The notes under the pieces: generated by a model | What the model was told of the DNA's origin: nothing | Database searches by the model: none | The model's input: the letters and a program-made list of their open reading frames with translations, nothing else | Made by a program: the position numbers and the translations under genes | Assembly: GCA_017399165.1 (NCBI GenBank) | Contig: JAFQEF010000043.1 | Span: forward strand, 1 to 38,150 | Direction: 5' to 3' | Source: Akkermansia sp. | GTDB lineage: Bacteria; Verrucomicrobiota; Verrucomicrobiia; Verrucomicrobiales; Akkermansiaceae | Length of the DNA stretch: 38,150 nt | Part shown: in pieces, positions 1-6,953 of the stretch | Layout of the letters: the number at the start of each line of letters is the position of its first letter | Position numbering within the stretch: the first letter of the stretch is position 1

Positions 1-6
1 GCGGCC

Positions 7-123
7 TTCTTCATTATGCGCGCCAGCGCATTCTTCACAACGCCGCAGGCGTTCTTCACTGCTTGCTCTGCAAGCTCTTCACTATCCGTCCAAGACGGAT
101 TCTTCACTGCGAGCAACGCGAGT
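7..123 (+). repeat. TTCTTCAC-hairpin array, left arm
   Basis: Five 8-nt words close to TTCTTCAC recur every 21-25 nt. The spacers between them are different palindromes: TGCG..CGCA at 17-30, ACGCC-GCA-GGCGT at 40-52, GCTTGC-TCT-GCAAGC at 61-75 and ATCCGTC-CAA-GACGGAT at 84-100. The stems share no sequence but each is self-complementary, so the structure rather than the sequence is kept. Confidence 0.75.
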
Positions 124-492
124 AAAAAAAGATAAATCGTTTCGGCAAGCGAATGCGAGCGGAATTCTGAACCCGCGAAAGCGGGTGAAATATGTTAGTC
201 GAGGAGGTTTCGTCTTCGGCTACGCCTACGCCGTGACAAGGGAGTGAGCGATTAGCGAACGGAACCCCTCGTAAGATAGAAAATAATGTCGGAACCCGTG
301 GAACGGGTGACAGAGGTGGGGGCTACAATATGAAGCATTGCTTTCTGTCACCCGTGCTACGGGTTCAGTTTCTTTTTTGTTCAATACGAGTGGTTCCGCT
401 CACCTACGGTTCGCTGTACCACTCGCTACCCTATGTCACCCGCTACCGCGGGTTTGAATTCGGCACGCTACGCGTGCGCGCGAAGATGATAC

Positions 493-575
493 ATGAAGAA
501 CAGCTTTGCTGTACATGAAGAATAGCTGTCGCCATCGGTGAAGAACAGCTGCGCTGTATGAGAAGAATGGCTGCA
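493..575 (-). repeat. GTGAAGAA-hairpin array, right arm
   Basis: Words ATGAAGAA (493), ATGAAGAA (515), GTGAAGAA (538) and TGAGAAGAA (559) are the reverse complement of the left-arm unit. They alternate with short palindromes such as CAGC-TTT-GCTG (501-511) and CAGC-TGC-GCTG (546-556). The 523-537 spacer is less clearly paired. Together with the left array this forms the outer ends of the palindromic island. Confidence 0.7.
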
Positions 576-706
576 TAAATAGATGCAAAGTGCCTGCGAG
601 TCTCCCTGCCGAATACGGGGTATTGTGCGCTTAGTTGTTTTTGAATCACGCTCAGACGTGCAGTGTCATATGTGGTAAGAGATAGGGATACCCTCGTTTT
701 AATGCT

Positions 707-967
707 ATGAAAAAATTGTTGATACCAACGATAATATGGTGTGCCTGTGCAGTTTCTGCGGCAGAGTCCGGTAATCGCTCTCCTTCGGAGACTATTTTGG
801 ATGCCGGGCGTGATTATAGCGAACAACGCGCACGTGAAAAACGCAGAGAACAACGTGAAGAGAGACGCGATGCGCGAGAGGACCGCCGTTATCAACGTCA
901 TCATGACAAAGATAAACATCATGATAATCGCTGCGACGGCCGAGATTCTAAACAACACAGACGCTGA
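707..967 (+). CDS. Small secreted Arg/His-rich protein (copy 1)
   Basis: This 86-residue protein has an apparent signal peptide (MKKLL... with cleavage near VSA-AE, about residues 1-20). A short segment SETILDAGRDYSEQRARE follows, then a tail dominated by Arg, Glu, Asp, His and Lys. No known domain was recognised. A close paralogue lies at 5364-5627, sharing the signal peptide style, the ETILDAGRDY core and the charged tail. The conserved core argues that this is a real gene family and not a chance frame. The tail could bind nucleic acid, polyanions or metal, but that is only a guess from composition. A terminator-like hairpin follows at 995-1030. Confidence 0.7.
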   Translation: MKKLLIPTIIWCACAVSAAESGNRSPSETILDAGRDYSEQRAREKRREQREERRDAREDRRYQRHHDKDKHHDNRCDGRDSKQHRR

Positions 968-994
968 CTTTCCCTGTCCGTAAAAATAACATTT

Positions 995-1030
995 CCCCAT
1001 TCCAATGCTTTGCATAGGTATGGGGGCTTT
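995..1030 (+). terminator. Terminator-like hairpin after copy-1 Arg-rich gene
   Basis: CCCCAT-T-CC pairs with GG-T-ATGGGG (995-1003 with 1017-1025), followed by GCTTTATT. The T-run is short, so the call is moderate. It separates the Arg-rich gene from the next transcription unit. Confidence 0.5.
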
Positions 1031-1134
1031 ATTGCTCTGTCGAGTGGCGGCGACACTATCGCGACTTGCGCACTCGCTGACTATCATATTTCATCCGTTT
1101 TTTTGATTTTTCTGCTCCTTAAAACATTATTGCC

Positions 1135-1163
1135 TTGAAACTTTGAGGCTGTTCTGTTACAGT
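1135..1163 (+). promoter_or_regulatory. Promoter for the 1190-5291 gene cluster
   Basis: TTGAAA (1135-1140), a 17-nt spacer and TACAGT (1158-1163) sit about 26 nt before the ATG at 1190. The -35 is good and the -10 matches four of six positions. It is the only promoter-like site seen ahead of the closely packed genes that follow. Confidence 0.45.
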
Positions 1164-1189
1164 TCAGGCACAGAAACACCGCTACATTT

Positions 1190-1792
1190 ATGAAACGCCT
1201 TTTCGCCATTTTTAGTTTCGGGGCATGTATCACTACCACGGTATCGTGTACATCTGTTTCGTCTCATAAAGATACGATTCTCCCCAATCGTCCCATGGTG
1301 TATTCTATGGGCGTTAAATTGATGGATGTTAATTGGGTGAATCAAGAGTTGGGGCGGATTCCATTGTTAATTGAAGAGACAAGGCAAGGTAATCGGATTA
1401 CCAAGGTGCGGATTGAACCTACGGGTGATGTCCGATTGCCCGGGTGTTACGGCGATAAAGCGTGCCGATGGACGTTAGAAGCTTGTAATGCCGAGTGGGT
1501 GGATAAGCCTTATACGTTACGCTTGCGTTTATCTCTTATTAAGTATTCGGGGCATTATCAACAGCAACACATCAAAGGAGGAATCAAAACAATATTCGAT
1601 TACGGCGTTTCGAATGAGAGTGAGTGGGATGCTGTCATTGAGGTACATCGCCATGCTGATTCCTCATTTGCCATGCATATAGTGAGCGACAATATATCAA
1701 TGTTGCAAGACGTAGAGCCGCATCAGTACTTGAAGAATCCGGGGCCTTTTCAACAAACGTTGGATTTACAATTACAACCTTGCGCTAATTGA
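1190..1792 (+). CDS. Putative lipoprotein, function unknown
   Basis: This 200-residue protein starts with a basic and hydrophobic leader ending at a cysteine (TVSC, Cys20), a plausible lipoprotein signal with a weak -3 position. The rest is soluble, with a CYGDKACRW segment carrying two further cysteines near the middle. No family was recognised. It is the first gene of a tight plus-strand series: its TGA overlaps or nearly touches the next gene (TTG at 1789, ATG at 1795). The series contains several exported proteins including a thioredoxin-like one, so it probably belongs to a cell-envelope function. Confidence 0.7.
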   Translation: MKRLFAIFSFGACITTTVSCTSVSSHKDTILPNRPMVYSMGVKLMDVNWVNQELGRIPLLIEETRQGNRITKVRIEPTGDVRLPGCYGDKACRWTLEACNAEWVDKPYTLRLRLSLIKYSGHYQQQHIKGGIKTIFDYGVSNESEWDAVIEVHRHADSSFAMHIVSDNISMLQDVEPHQYLKNPGPFQQTLDLQLQPCAN

Positions 1793-1794
1793 AC

Positions 1795-2289
1795 ATGCCT
1801 GCCCCAAAAATAGAATCAGATAAGCTGCGTGACACTTCGGGGCCAATAATGAGGCCTTCTTGTGTGTGTGCTCGGCGAGGTTTTATTCGTAAATGCCTGT
1901 TCATAGGTGCATCTTTGTCTTTTGCGGGCATGATGGCGCACACGAGGTATTATCCCTCCGGCGCGGAAATTTCAATTTTTGCGGAGTTGTGTGATTATCT
2001 TTTTGCGTATCTTTGGATAGTCTTGCCGGTATTCGGCATATTGTTGATACCTACGCATACGAAGCGCGGGTCTTTGTTGCAGCTGGTAGGGTTGTTATTA
2101 CCGCTGCTGATGACAATTTATACCTGTTGTGCCGGATGGAATTCTACCCCTGATTCTATGGATGAATTCGCATTCGCCTTGGGACTGTTTTGTCTAAGCT
2201 GGGGTGGTATTATTTGTTTTTATTTACCCGGGGTTTTGTTGAATTATACGCTCTTTTTCATAGAAAAACGCAGAACTGCGGAGAAATAA
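1795..2289 (+). CDS. Integral membrane protein, function unknown
   Basis: The 164-residue product has about four hydrophobic segments: around CLFIGASLSFAGMM, the LFAYLWIVLPVFGILLI region, LLQLVGLLLPLLMTIY and a long one near ALGLFCLSWGGIICFYLPG. A cysteine-rich N-terminus (VCARRG) precedes the first. No family was recognised. A TTG at 1789 is an alternative start that would overlap the stop of the preceding lipoprotein gene as TTGA; either start implies translational coupling. Confidence 0.65.
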   Translation: MPAPKIESDKLRDTSGPIMRPSCVCARRGFIRKCLFIGASLSFAGMMAHTRYYPSGAEISIFAELCDYLFAYLWIVLPVFGILLIPTHTKRGSLLQLVGLLLPLLMTIYTCCAGWNSTPDSMDEFAFALGLFCLSWGGIICFYLPGVLLNYTLFFIEKRRTAEK

Positions 2290-2341
2290 GCTTGCGGTGT
2301 GCGTGATTGTTTGTAAAATGGTGAGTGTGAATATCACAAAA

Positions 2342-3277
2342 ATGAAAAACTTATTTTTGATGCCTGCCGTGGTGTTAATGTCAGCTGCCGTGCATGCGGC
2401 AGAGTGGGGAACGAATTATGAGGCGGCGCTTTCACAGGCGCGGGCAGAGGGAAAGGTAGTATTAGCCAATTTTACGGGATCTGACTGGTGTGGTTATTGC
2501 ATGCAATTACGCAAGAATGTGCTGGATGAAATGAACTTTGCCGCATGGGCAGGGGAGCATTTTGTGTTGCTGGAGGTGGATGTGCCGAATAACCCTCAAT
2601 TCAGCCGAGAACAGCTGGCGCAAAATCAAATGCTTTGTACAAAATATGCCATAGATGGTTTCCCGACGCTGTTGGTGCTGGATTCTGTTGGCAGGCCGCT
2701 TGGCGGTTTGTTCGGTTATGTAGCGGACCCGGCAGCCGTGCGCCAAGTTTTGGAAAAGGGGGTACGGGCTAACACTCTATTGATGGCTGCAGATAGTTTA
2801 GAGGGGGAGGCAAGGTTGGAGGCGATGTTGCAGGCTTGGGCTCTTATACCTGAGGATTTATATGAATTGAACTTGGGCTTGCAGGCGGAGATTGCCGCCA
2901 TTGATAAACAAGACCGCAGCGGGCTAAAGGCGGCTGCAGATGCCGAGAGCCGTTTTCAGGCGTGCAAACATGCAGCAGATGTCGCCCCTACGGATGCTGT
3001 TGCGCTGGATATTGTAAATGCCGCTTTATTTGAGGCCGTGCCTCAAAATAAACGACAATTGTTAGAGCTGAAATATAAGCTGATGATATGCTCTGTGGAG
3101 ACCCCTGAAGATGTGTATGCTGCCGCTGAGATTGGGTACCAGATGATAGATGCGGATTTGCGCCTGTCTCCCAAGGTAAAAGAGAGCCGTAAAAAGCAGT
3201 TGCGCGGTGTGTTTGCCAACCCACAAACTTCTATTAATCGCAGCCGCATCATACACCGCAAACGCCCTATCCGTTGA
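2342..3277 (+). CDS. Periplasmic thioredoxin-like protein
   Basis: This 311-residue protein has a signal peptide (MKNLFLMPAVV...VHAA), then a thioredoxin fold with the active site WCGYC at about residues 49-53 and a cis-proline GFPT about 60 residues later. The pattern KVVLANFTGSDWCGYC is typical of the Thioredoxin_7/DUF255-like secreted family, which reduces or isomerises disulfides in envelope proteins. The remaining 160 or so residues look helical and match nothing I recognise. I chose ATG 2342 because it begins the signal peptide; an upstream in-frame start at 2297 would bury it. The next gene starts 4 nt after the stop, so the two are likely co-transcribed. Confidence 0.85.
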   Translation: MKNLFLMPAVVLMSAAVHAAEWGTNYEAALSQARAEGKVVLANFTGSDWCGYCMQLRKNVLDEMNFAAWAGEHFVLLEVDVPNNPQFSREQLAQNQMLCTKYAIDGFPTLLVLDSVGRPLGGLFGYVADPAAVRQVLEKGVRANTLLMAADSLEGEARLEAMLQAWALIPEDLYELNLGLQAEIAAIDKQDRSGLKAAADAESRFQACKHAADVAPTDAVALDIVNAALFEAVPQNKRQLLELKYKLMICSVETPEDVYAAAEIGYQMIDADLRLSPKVKESRKKQLRGVFANPQTSINRSRIIHRKRPIR

Positions 3278-3281
3278 GCGT

Positions 3282-3677
3282 ATGAAAAAAGGTAAAAAGA
3301 GGGCACGCTCTAAAAAGAAAAAGACACGGGGGGCACGTGGTATCATGCGTACTTTTCGTGCTTCCCGTATGCCGGAGATTGTCTTGACTCTCATGGCCTT
3401 GAGTATTGTGGCGTGCTTTTTTATTTCTGCGCCATGGTCCGGTGTCTTATTTATTTTCGGTATGGTAGTATGCCCTTGTATGTTATATGTCCATGTGCGT
3501 ATGGGTAAAAAGTCAGGGCGAGCGAGTCGGTATCGGCATGCCGAATGTGATTCGGAGCATGGTGACGCTCCCGGGTGGGAAGCAGCTCAGCTGATGTATG
3601 GTCTTTCTCGAAAAGACCATTATAAAGACCTTCCACCGGAAGTGCGTGAGAAAAGTATTTTCGGAAAAAGGGATTGA
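3282..3677 (+). CDS. Small membrane protein with FGK tail (copy 1)
   Basis: The 131-residue product has a very basic start (MKKGKKRARSKKKK), two adjacent hydrophobic segments (about residues 30-75) and a cytosolic-looking tail ending in WEAAQLMYG...KDHY..LPPEVREKSIFGK. The tail motif and the PWSG(V/I)L sequence recur in the protein at 5019-5291, so this is a two-member family. No known family was recognised. ATG 3282 lies 4 nt after the previous stop; the longer frame from 3207 overlaps that gene and is unlikely. Confidence 0.7.
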   Translation: MKKGKKRARSKKKKTRGARGIMRTFRASRMPEIVLTLMALSIVACFFISAPWSGVLFIFGMVVCPCMLYVHVRMGKKSGRASRYRHAECDSEHGDAPGWEAAQLMYGLSRKDHYKDLPPEVREKSIFGKRD

Positions 3678-3697
3678 CATAATAATAGTTATTGACT

Positions 3698-4462
3698 ATG
3701 ATGCTGTTGATGCGAGTATTGCTGTTAATGCTTTTATGTTTACCCTCTGTCATTTTTTCTGCAGAGGTTATGGTTACCCCGCAAACAGGTGTTGCCGCTT
3801 CTGTGCAAGCTGCGTCGGCAGATGATGCCGCATTAGTGTTAAAAGTGGAAACTTATGAGGAGTATCGGTCTCCTCATTTTGAGCGTTTGCTGGCAGCTCT
3901 TGAAGAAGCCGGTGTGCATTCATTTGAAGTTCGTATCAGAGATGATAAGTTTATATCCTCATCTCCCGTTTATTCAAAGGTGATGAAGCGAGTGGGAAAT
4001 CCCGCCGGGAAAGGGTGGGTGCAATATGAGCGTCAATGTATGTTGTACGCGGCGGAAGACTCCCCATCTATTTCGGAGGCCGAGGAGACAGAGCTGGTCG
4101 TTTCTCCTTTTGTACAAGAGGTCAAAATCCGTACTCCCGGGGGCAAGTTGCTCATGGCTCCCTATGAGTCCATGGATGCTAATGACATGCCGTGGTCTCC
4201 GGATGGTCGCTATTTGGTCTTGGCAGGGAGCGGGAATCATTATATTTTTGAGAGCGCAGCTTTGGATTCTGCTACCGAGCCTGATTGGCAAAATCAACAT
4301 TGTGTAGAGGGTAGGGGAACCATCCGCTGGATAAATCCGCATACGTTTGAGTTTTCCACATGGTGTTGCGGTTGCAGCCATTCTGAATATCGCTATGATA
4401 TTGAAACAAAAACTCTCACCTTGCTAAAAAAAGTGCGTAACAAGTTAAAATGGAAGGGTTGA
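3698..4462 (+). CDS. Secreted protein with beta-propeller-like motif, unknown
   Basis: The 254-residue protein has a long hydrophobic signal peptide ending near IFSAE. A segment DMPWSPDGRYLVLAG resembles the WSPDGR blade motif of PD40/TolB-type propellers, but only one clear copy is visible, so the fold is uncertain. A cysteine cluster WCCGCS lies near the C-terminus. It sits in the same series as the thioredoxin-like gene and could be a substrate, which is speculation. The stop codon is 5 nt before the presumed original start of the GNAT copy at 4468. Confidence 0.6.
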   Translation: MMLLMRVLLLMLLCLPSVIFSAEVMVTPQTGVAASVQAASADDAALVLKVETYEEYRSPHFERLLAALEEAGVHSFEVRIRDDKFISSSPVYSKVMKRVGNPAGKGWVQYERQCMLYAAEDSPSISEAEETELVVSPFVQEVKIRTPGGKLLMAPYESMDANDMPWSPDGRYLVLAGSGNHYIFESAALDSATEPDWQNQHCVEGRGTIRWINPHTFEFSTWCCGCSHSEYRYDIETKTLTLLKKVRNKLKWKG

Positions 4463-4467
4463 TTTTG

Positions 4468-4996
4468 TTGCGGCAGCTCAGCTATGACCATTTTGAGCAG
4501 ATGGCACAGCTGGAGCTTCAATTTTACGGGGAAGATCATAACGCCTCCACAAGAGGCTTATAGGTGGTATCAGCGTTATCCGTACACCGTAGTTGCTGCT
4601 GCTCATAATGATAACATTGTGGGGTTTGTGAATCTGTTCCCCGTCAAGAAGCATATTGATGAGGCGTTGAGAGCAGGGGAATTCAATGACCACTTTTTAA
4701 CCCTTGACGGCGTAGAGGATATTCACATAGCTTCAGATACCCCGCTGCACATGTTTTTATGCTGTGTGGTGGTAGATTCTGCATACCGCGCCCAAGGATT
4801 GACGCGTGTATTATTAAAGGCCGCAGCAGCGCAGTATGCAGATGTGGCGCACCGCTGTACGGAGGTGATAACGGACAACGTGACTCCTGAGGGCGAGGCT
4901 TTTTCTCGCCGATACGGTTTCAGGGAGCTATTGCGCAGCGACCATGACTCTACGGTTTACACGCAGAGCTGGGTTGACTTTGTGAAGCGAATTTGA
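4468..4996 (+). pseudogene. GNAT-like acetyltransferase copy 1, frameshifted
   Basis: The downstream part (from about 4540) reads as an acetyltransferase: ITPPQEAYRWYQRYPYTVVAAA, then the acetyl-CoA-binding region FLCCVVVDSAYRAQGLT. It matches the intact copy at 6954-7499 almost residue by residue. The N-terminal match (LRQLSYDHFEQMAQLE) is in another frame, entered from TTG 4468 and closed by TAG at 4561. Alignment with the intact copy shows a 2-nt loss near 4535-4545. A shortened protein could still start at ATG 4484, but its first 17 or so residues would be out of frame. Either the gene is dead or an altered N-terminus is tolerated. Confidence 0.8.
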
Positions 4997-5022
4997 AGCG
5001 CTTGAGCGCGGTGGTGCCGTGG
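4919..5022 (+). repeat. 104-nt near-identical tract (partner 7422-7525)
   Basis: This segment matches 7422-7525 with a single mismatch (T/C inside the codon after AGCTGGG). It covers the last 26 codons of the GNAT copy and runs 26 nt past its stop. Upstream of the tract the two GNAT genes differ at many positions. Downstream the sequences diverge at once. This is the pattern of gene conversion or of a recombination junction. Confidence 0.9.
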
Positions 5023-5291
5023 GGAGTTTCTTGGTTGAGCCGCCGTGGAGCGGGATTTTGATGCTGGCTTGTCTGCTGAGTTTATTCTTATTGTGTGGCA
5101 ATGCTTTTTTTAATAAGAAGTTGAGCCGTTATTTGGAGACTGCTGATAAAGAAATAGCGCAGCAGGTTGAGAGGGTAGAGGAAAGCGGATGGGAAGCCGT
5201 GCAGCTCATGAATGGTATTAAGCATAAAAACCACTACGAAGGCCTGCCTGAAGAGGTAAAAAAGAAGAGCCTTTTCGGTAAGTTTGAATAG
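5019..5291 (+). CDS. Small membrane protein with FGK tail (copy 2, short)
   Basis: The 90-residue product begins with PPWSGIL and one hydrophobic segment, continues with a charged helix (ADKEIAQQVERVEE) and ends with GWEAVQLMNG...KNHY..LPEEVKKKSLFGK. It aligns to the C-terminal two thirds of the protein at 3282-3677 but lacks the basic N-terminus and the first hydrophobic stretch. Its GTG start at 5019 lies inside the recombined tract at 4919-5022, so the gene seems to have been cut at that junction and given a new start. ATG 5061 is an alternative start. Function unknown. Confidence 0.6.
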   Translation: MGSFLVEPPWSGILMLACLLSLFLLCGNAFFNKKLSRYLETADKEIAQQVERVEESGWEAVQLMNGIKHKNHYEGLPEEVKKKSLFGKFE

Positions 5292-5363
5292 CATGTGCCC
5301 CATGCGTGGGGGCGGAAATAGCCGTTTCTGAACACGGTGGGGTGTACGGGTGTCTGTACGCTG

Positions 5364-5627
5364 ATGAAAAAATTACTCTTACCTTCCCTATTGTTATTAG
5401 CCTGTGCTGCTACTGCCGCAGAATCCTCCGGTCGCTCTGCTTTGGAAACCATACTTGATGCCGGCAGAGATTACGGAGAACACCGTGCGCGAGAGGAACG
5501 CCGCGAGAAACGCGAGGAGCGTCGTGATAAGCGTGAAGACCGAGAATGGGAGCGCCGCCATGACCGCCACCGTGACGGTAAAAAGCACCAAAACCGCCAT
5601 GATGATAAACACCGCAACCACCGTTAA
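5364..5627 (+). CDS. Small secreted Arg/His-rich protein (copy 2)
   Basis: The 87-residue product is paralogous to 707-967. It has a signal peptide (MKKLLLPSLLLLACAATAAE), the core LETILDAGRDYGEHRARE, and a tail alternating Arg, Glu, Asp, His and Lys. The start at 5364 begins the signal peptide; an upstream in-frame codon at 5337 would extend it with no matching residues in copy 1. The hairpin CCCCA-TGCG-TGGGG (5298-5311) lies upstream. Function unknown; the charged tail suggests binding of polyanions or metals. Confidence 0.7.
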   Translation: MKKLLLPSLLLLACAATAAESSGRSALETILDAGRDYGEHRAREERREKREERRDKREDREWERRHDRHRDGKKHQNRHDDKHRNHR

Positions 5628-5653
5628 CAAGAAAGCGGTGAGTTGAGTTGTTT

Positions 5654-6709
5654 TCAGAACGTGAGCAAGCGTACCAGCCCTGCTTGCTGTTGATTCCATG
5701 CGGCAACGGTGGTATTACCCGCACCCAGGGCATTCAGGGTGCAGATGAACCCGGAGCGCAGAGGGGTGATTCTGTGCCCGTTGGCTACGTGATCATGCCC
5801 GCGGAACATGCCGATGATGCGTCTGCCGGTCAAGGCATGGTGCAGGGTGGTGTAGGCTGCCATGTCTGCCGTGCCTTGCTTGGTGGCGGAAAAACCGCGG
5901 TTCGGTTCCTCATGGTCGATTTGCGGGTGAAACATACCACGCATAAAGTCGTCTCTGCACGGGTAGAGCAGGTGATCCGGAAGCTCTGTATACGGCATGT
6001 TTATGTTGCACCCCGCGTACCATTGCTGCAATTCTTGTTGCATGTCGGTATGCGGGGTGCAGGCATGTGCAAAGATGAAGGATTGTTGTGGGGCGGCTCC
6101 CCATACCAGCTCGCCCATATAGGGAGCGGTGCGGGCTAATTCTATAATGCTTTTGCCCAGTATCAGGGCATCTGCACCGCGCCCTTGTTTGCTGAGTGCG
6201 TTGAGGTGGTTCGTGGTATCTGCGGGGGATACGGCAGAGTAAAAGAACCCATGGGGCATAACATCTACGGCAAAGTCATGGTTGCCGCAAATGTAGCTTA
6301 CGGTAAAGTACTGATGCAGACCACCCATGATGGCATCCTGAATCAGCGCGACGGTGGCAAAGTCATCCTCCCCACGGTCTATGCAGTCTCCCAAGAGGAT
6401 GAGGTGGGGGTGCCTGCCATGAAGCGCGGATTCCGCCACGGCTTGGCATATAATGCTCGTCAGGGAATCGAATTGTGCGTGCAGGTCACCCACAAAATAA
6501 TACTCGGTATTTTGCTGCGCGGGTAAGAGGAGTCCGCCCCCATCTGCCCGATTCTTGCTCCATTCAATAAATCGACGGGCTATTTCAACTTGAGTCGGGT
6601 AATGTTTATACCTTGTATACAGCTGCTGCCACAGGGGGGAGCGGCTTAGTTCCGCTGCATTTTGTGCGGCGGAGGTAACAAAGAGCACTGCTGTATCCTC
6701 GGGTTGCAT
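5654..6709 (-). CDS. PPP-type metallophosphoesterase
   Basis: The 351-residue protein carries the metal-site motifs of calcineurin-like phosphoesterases in order: GDLHAQ, GDCIDRG, GNHD, a later histidine in FAHACTP and GHDH near the C-terminus. GDxHxQ, GDxxDRG and GNHD are the layout of PPP-family protein phosphatases and bacterial relatives, so a Ser/Thr phosphatase or a diadenosine-polyphosphatase-like role is plausible. The substrate cannot be told. I start it at ATG 6709 (MQPEDTAVLF) because a good promoter (-35 at 6746-6741, -10 at 6724-6719) would begin transcription about 3 nt before it. An ATG at 6730 lies upstream of that start. No signal peptide, so it is cytosolic. Confidence 0.8.
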   Translation of the reverse strand: MQPEDTAVLFVTSAAQNAAELSRSPLWQQLYTRYKHYPTQVEIARRFIEWSKNRADGGGLLLPAQQNTEYYFVGDLHAQFDSLTSIICQAVAESALHGRHPHLILLGDCIDRGEDDFATVALIQDAIMGGLHQYFTVSYICGNHDFAVDVMPHGFFYSAVSPADTTNHLNALSKQGRGADALILGKSIIELARTAPYMGELVWGAAPQQSFIFAHACTPHTDMQQELQQWYAGCNINMPYTELPDHLLYPCRDDFMRGMFHPQIDHEEPNRGFSATKQGTADMAAYTTLHHALTGRRIIGMFRGHDHVANGHRITPLRSGFICTLNALGAGNTTVAAWNQQQAGLVRLLTF

Positions 6710-6718
6710 GCAGGAGGT

Positions 6719-6746
6719 ATTGTAGTACATTTGTATGAATCGTCAA
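6719..6746 (-). promoter_or_regulatory. Promoter of the phosphoesterase gene
   Basis: On the minus strand TTGACG (6746-6741), a 16-nt spacer and TACAAT (6724-6719) precede ATG 6709 by 9 nt. Transcription should start near 6712, giving a leader of a few bases. Confidence 0.6.
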
Positions 6747-6819
6747 GCCGGAATAGTTGATGGCTGTGTAGATTTCTTTTATATTTGACAGAGGATAAGG
6801 AGCGGTTTATGATAACGGC

Positions 6820-6912
6820 ATGAAGTTACCGATGTTGATGTGTCTGTTATTCGGGGCGTTGGTGTATGCCGTTTTTGCGGAGTCGGATGCCGCTGCCTGT
6901 GTGCGAGCTTGA
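6820..6912 (+). pseudogene. Short signal-peptide ORF, probable gene remnant
   Basis: Thirty codons encode little more than a signal peptide (MKLPMLMCLLFGALVYAVFAE) before a TGA. AAGGAG lies about 15 nt upstream. It sits just before the intact GNAT gene, in the place where the secreted protein 3698-4462 precedes the broken GNAT copy. It could therefore be the 5' stump of a lost paralogue of that gene. A genuine short secreted peptide is the alternative. Confidence 0.4.
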
Positions 6913-6953
6913 GAACCGAGAGCAACGAATATCTTTATAAAAAATAAACGGCG

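Larger units (their letters stand above)
1..580. repeat. Palindromic island of short hairpin repeats
   Basis: This stretch holds no convincing gene. It is built from short inverted repeats arranged as a large imperfect palindrome centred near 329. The left edge has five TTCTTCAC/T-like words (7, 31, 52, 75, 100); the right edge has the reverse complement GTGAAGAA-like words (493, 515, 538, 559). Inside them are four hairpins of one family: ACCCGC-GAAA-GCGGGT at 171-186, ACCCGT-GGA-ACGGGT at 294-308, ACCCGT-GCT-ACGGGT at 350-364 and ACCCGC-TACC-GCGGGT at 438-453. The first and last are both flanked by GAATTC and lie in opposite orientation, as do the second and third, which share GTGACAGA. The small open frames here are made of repeat sequence. 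Repeats of this look are often spread by a transposase acting in trans, but none is present in the window. Confidence 0.8.

Noticed and set aside
7..123. CRISPR-like array (regular short repeats with variable spacers)
   Set aside because: The repeat word is only 8 nt, the spacers are themselves palindromes of 13-17 nt, and there is no cas gene in the window.
443..1087. A 214-codon minus-strand open frame over the right repeat arm and the Arg-rich gene
   Set aside because: It is antisense to a gene with a conserved paralogue and runs into repeat sequence; its hydrophobic stretch arises from the reverse of the charged codons.
5600..5650. Terminator after the second Arg-rich gene
   Set aside because: CACCG...CGGTG gives only a 5-bp stem with an interrupted T-run; too weak to list.
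5648..6526. Plus-strand open frames opposite the phosphoesterase
   Set aside because: They are shadows; the minus-strand frame has all five metal-site motifs.
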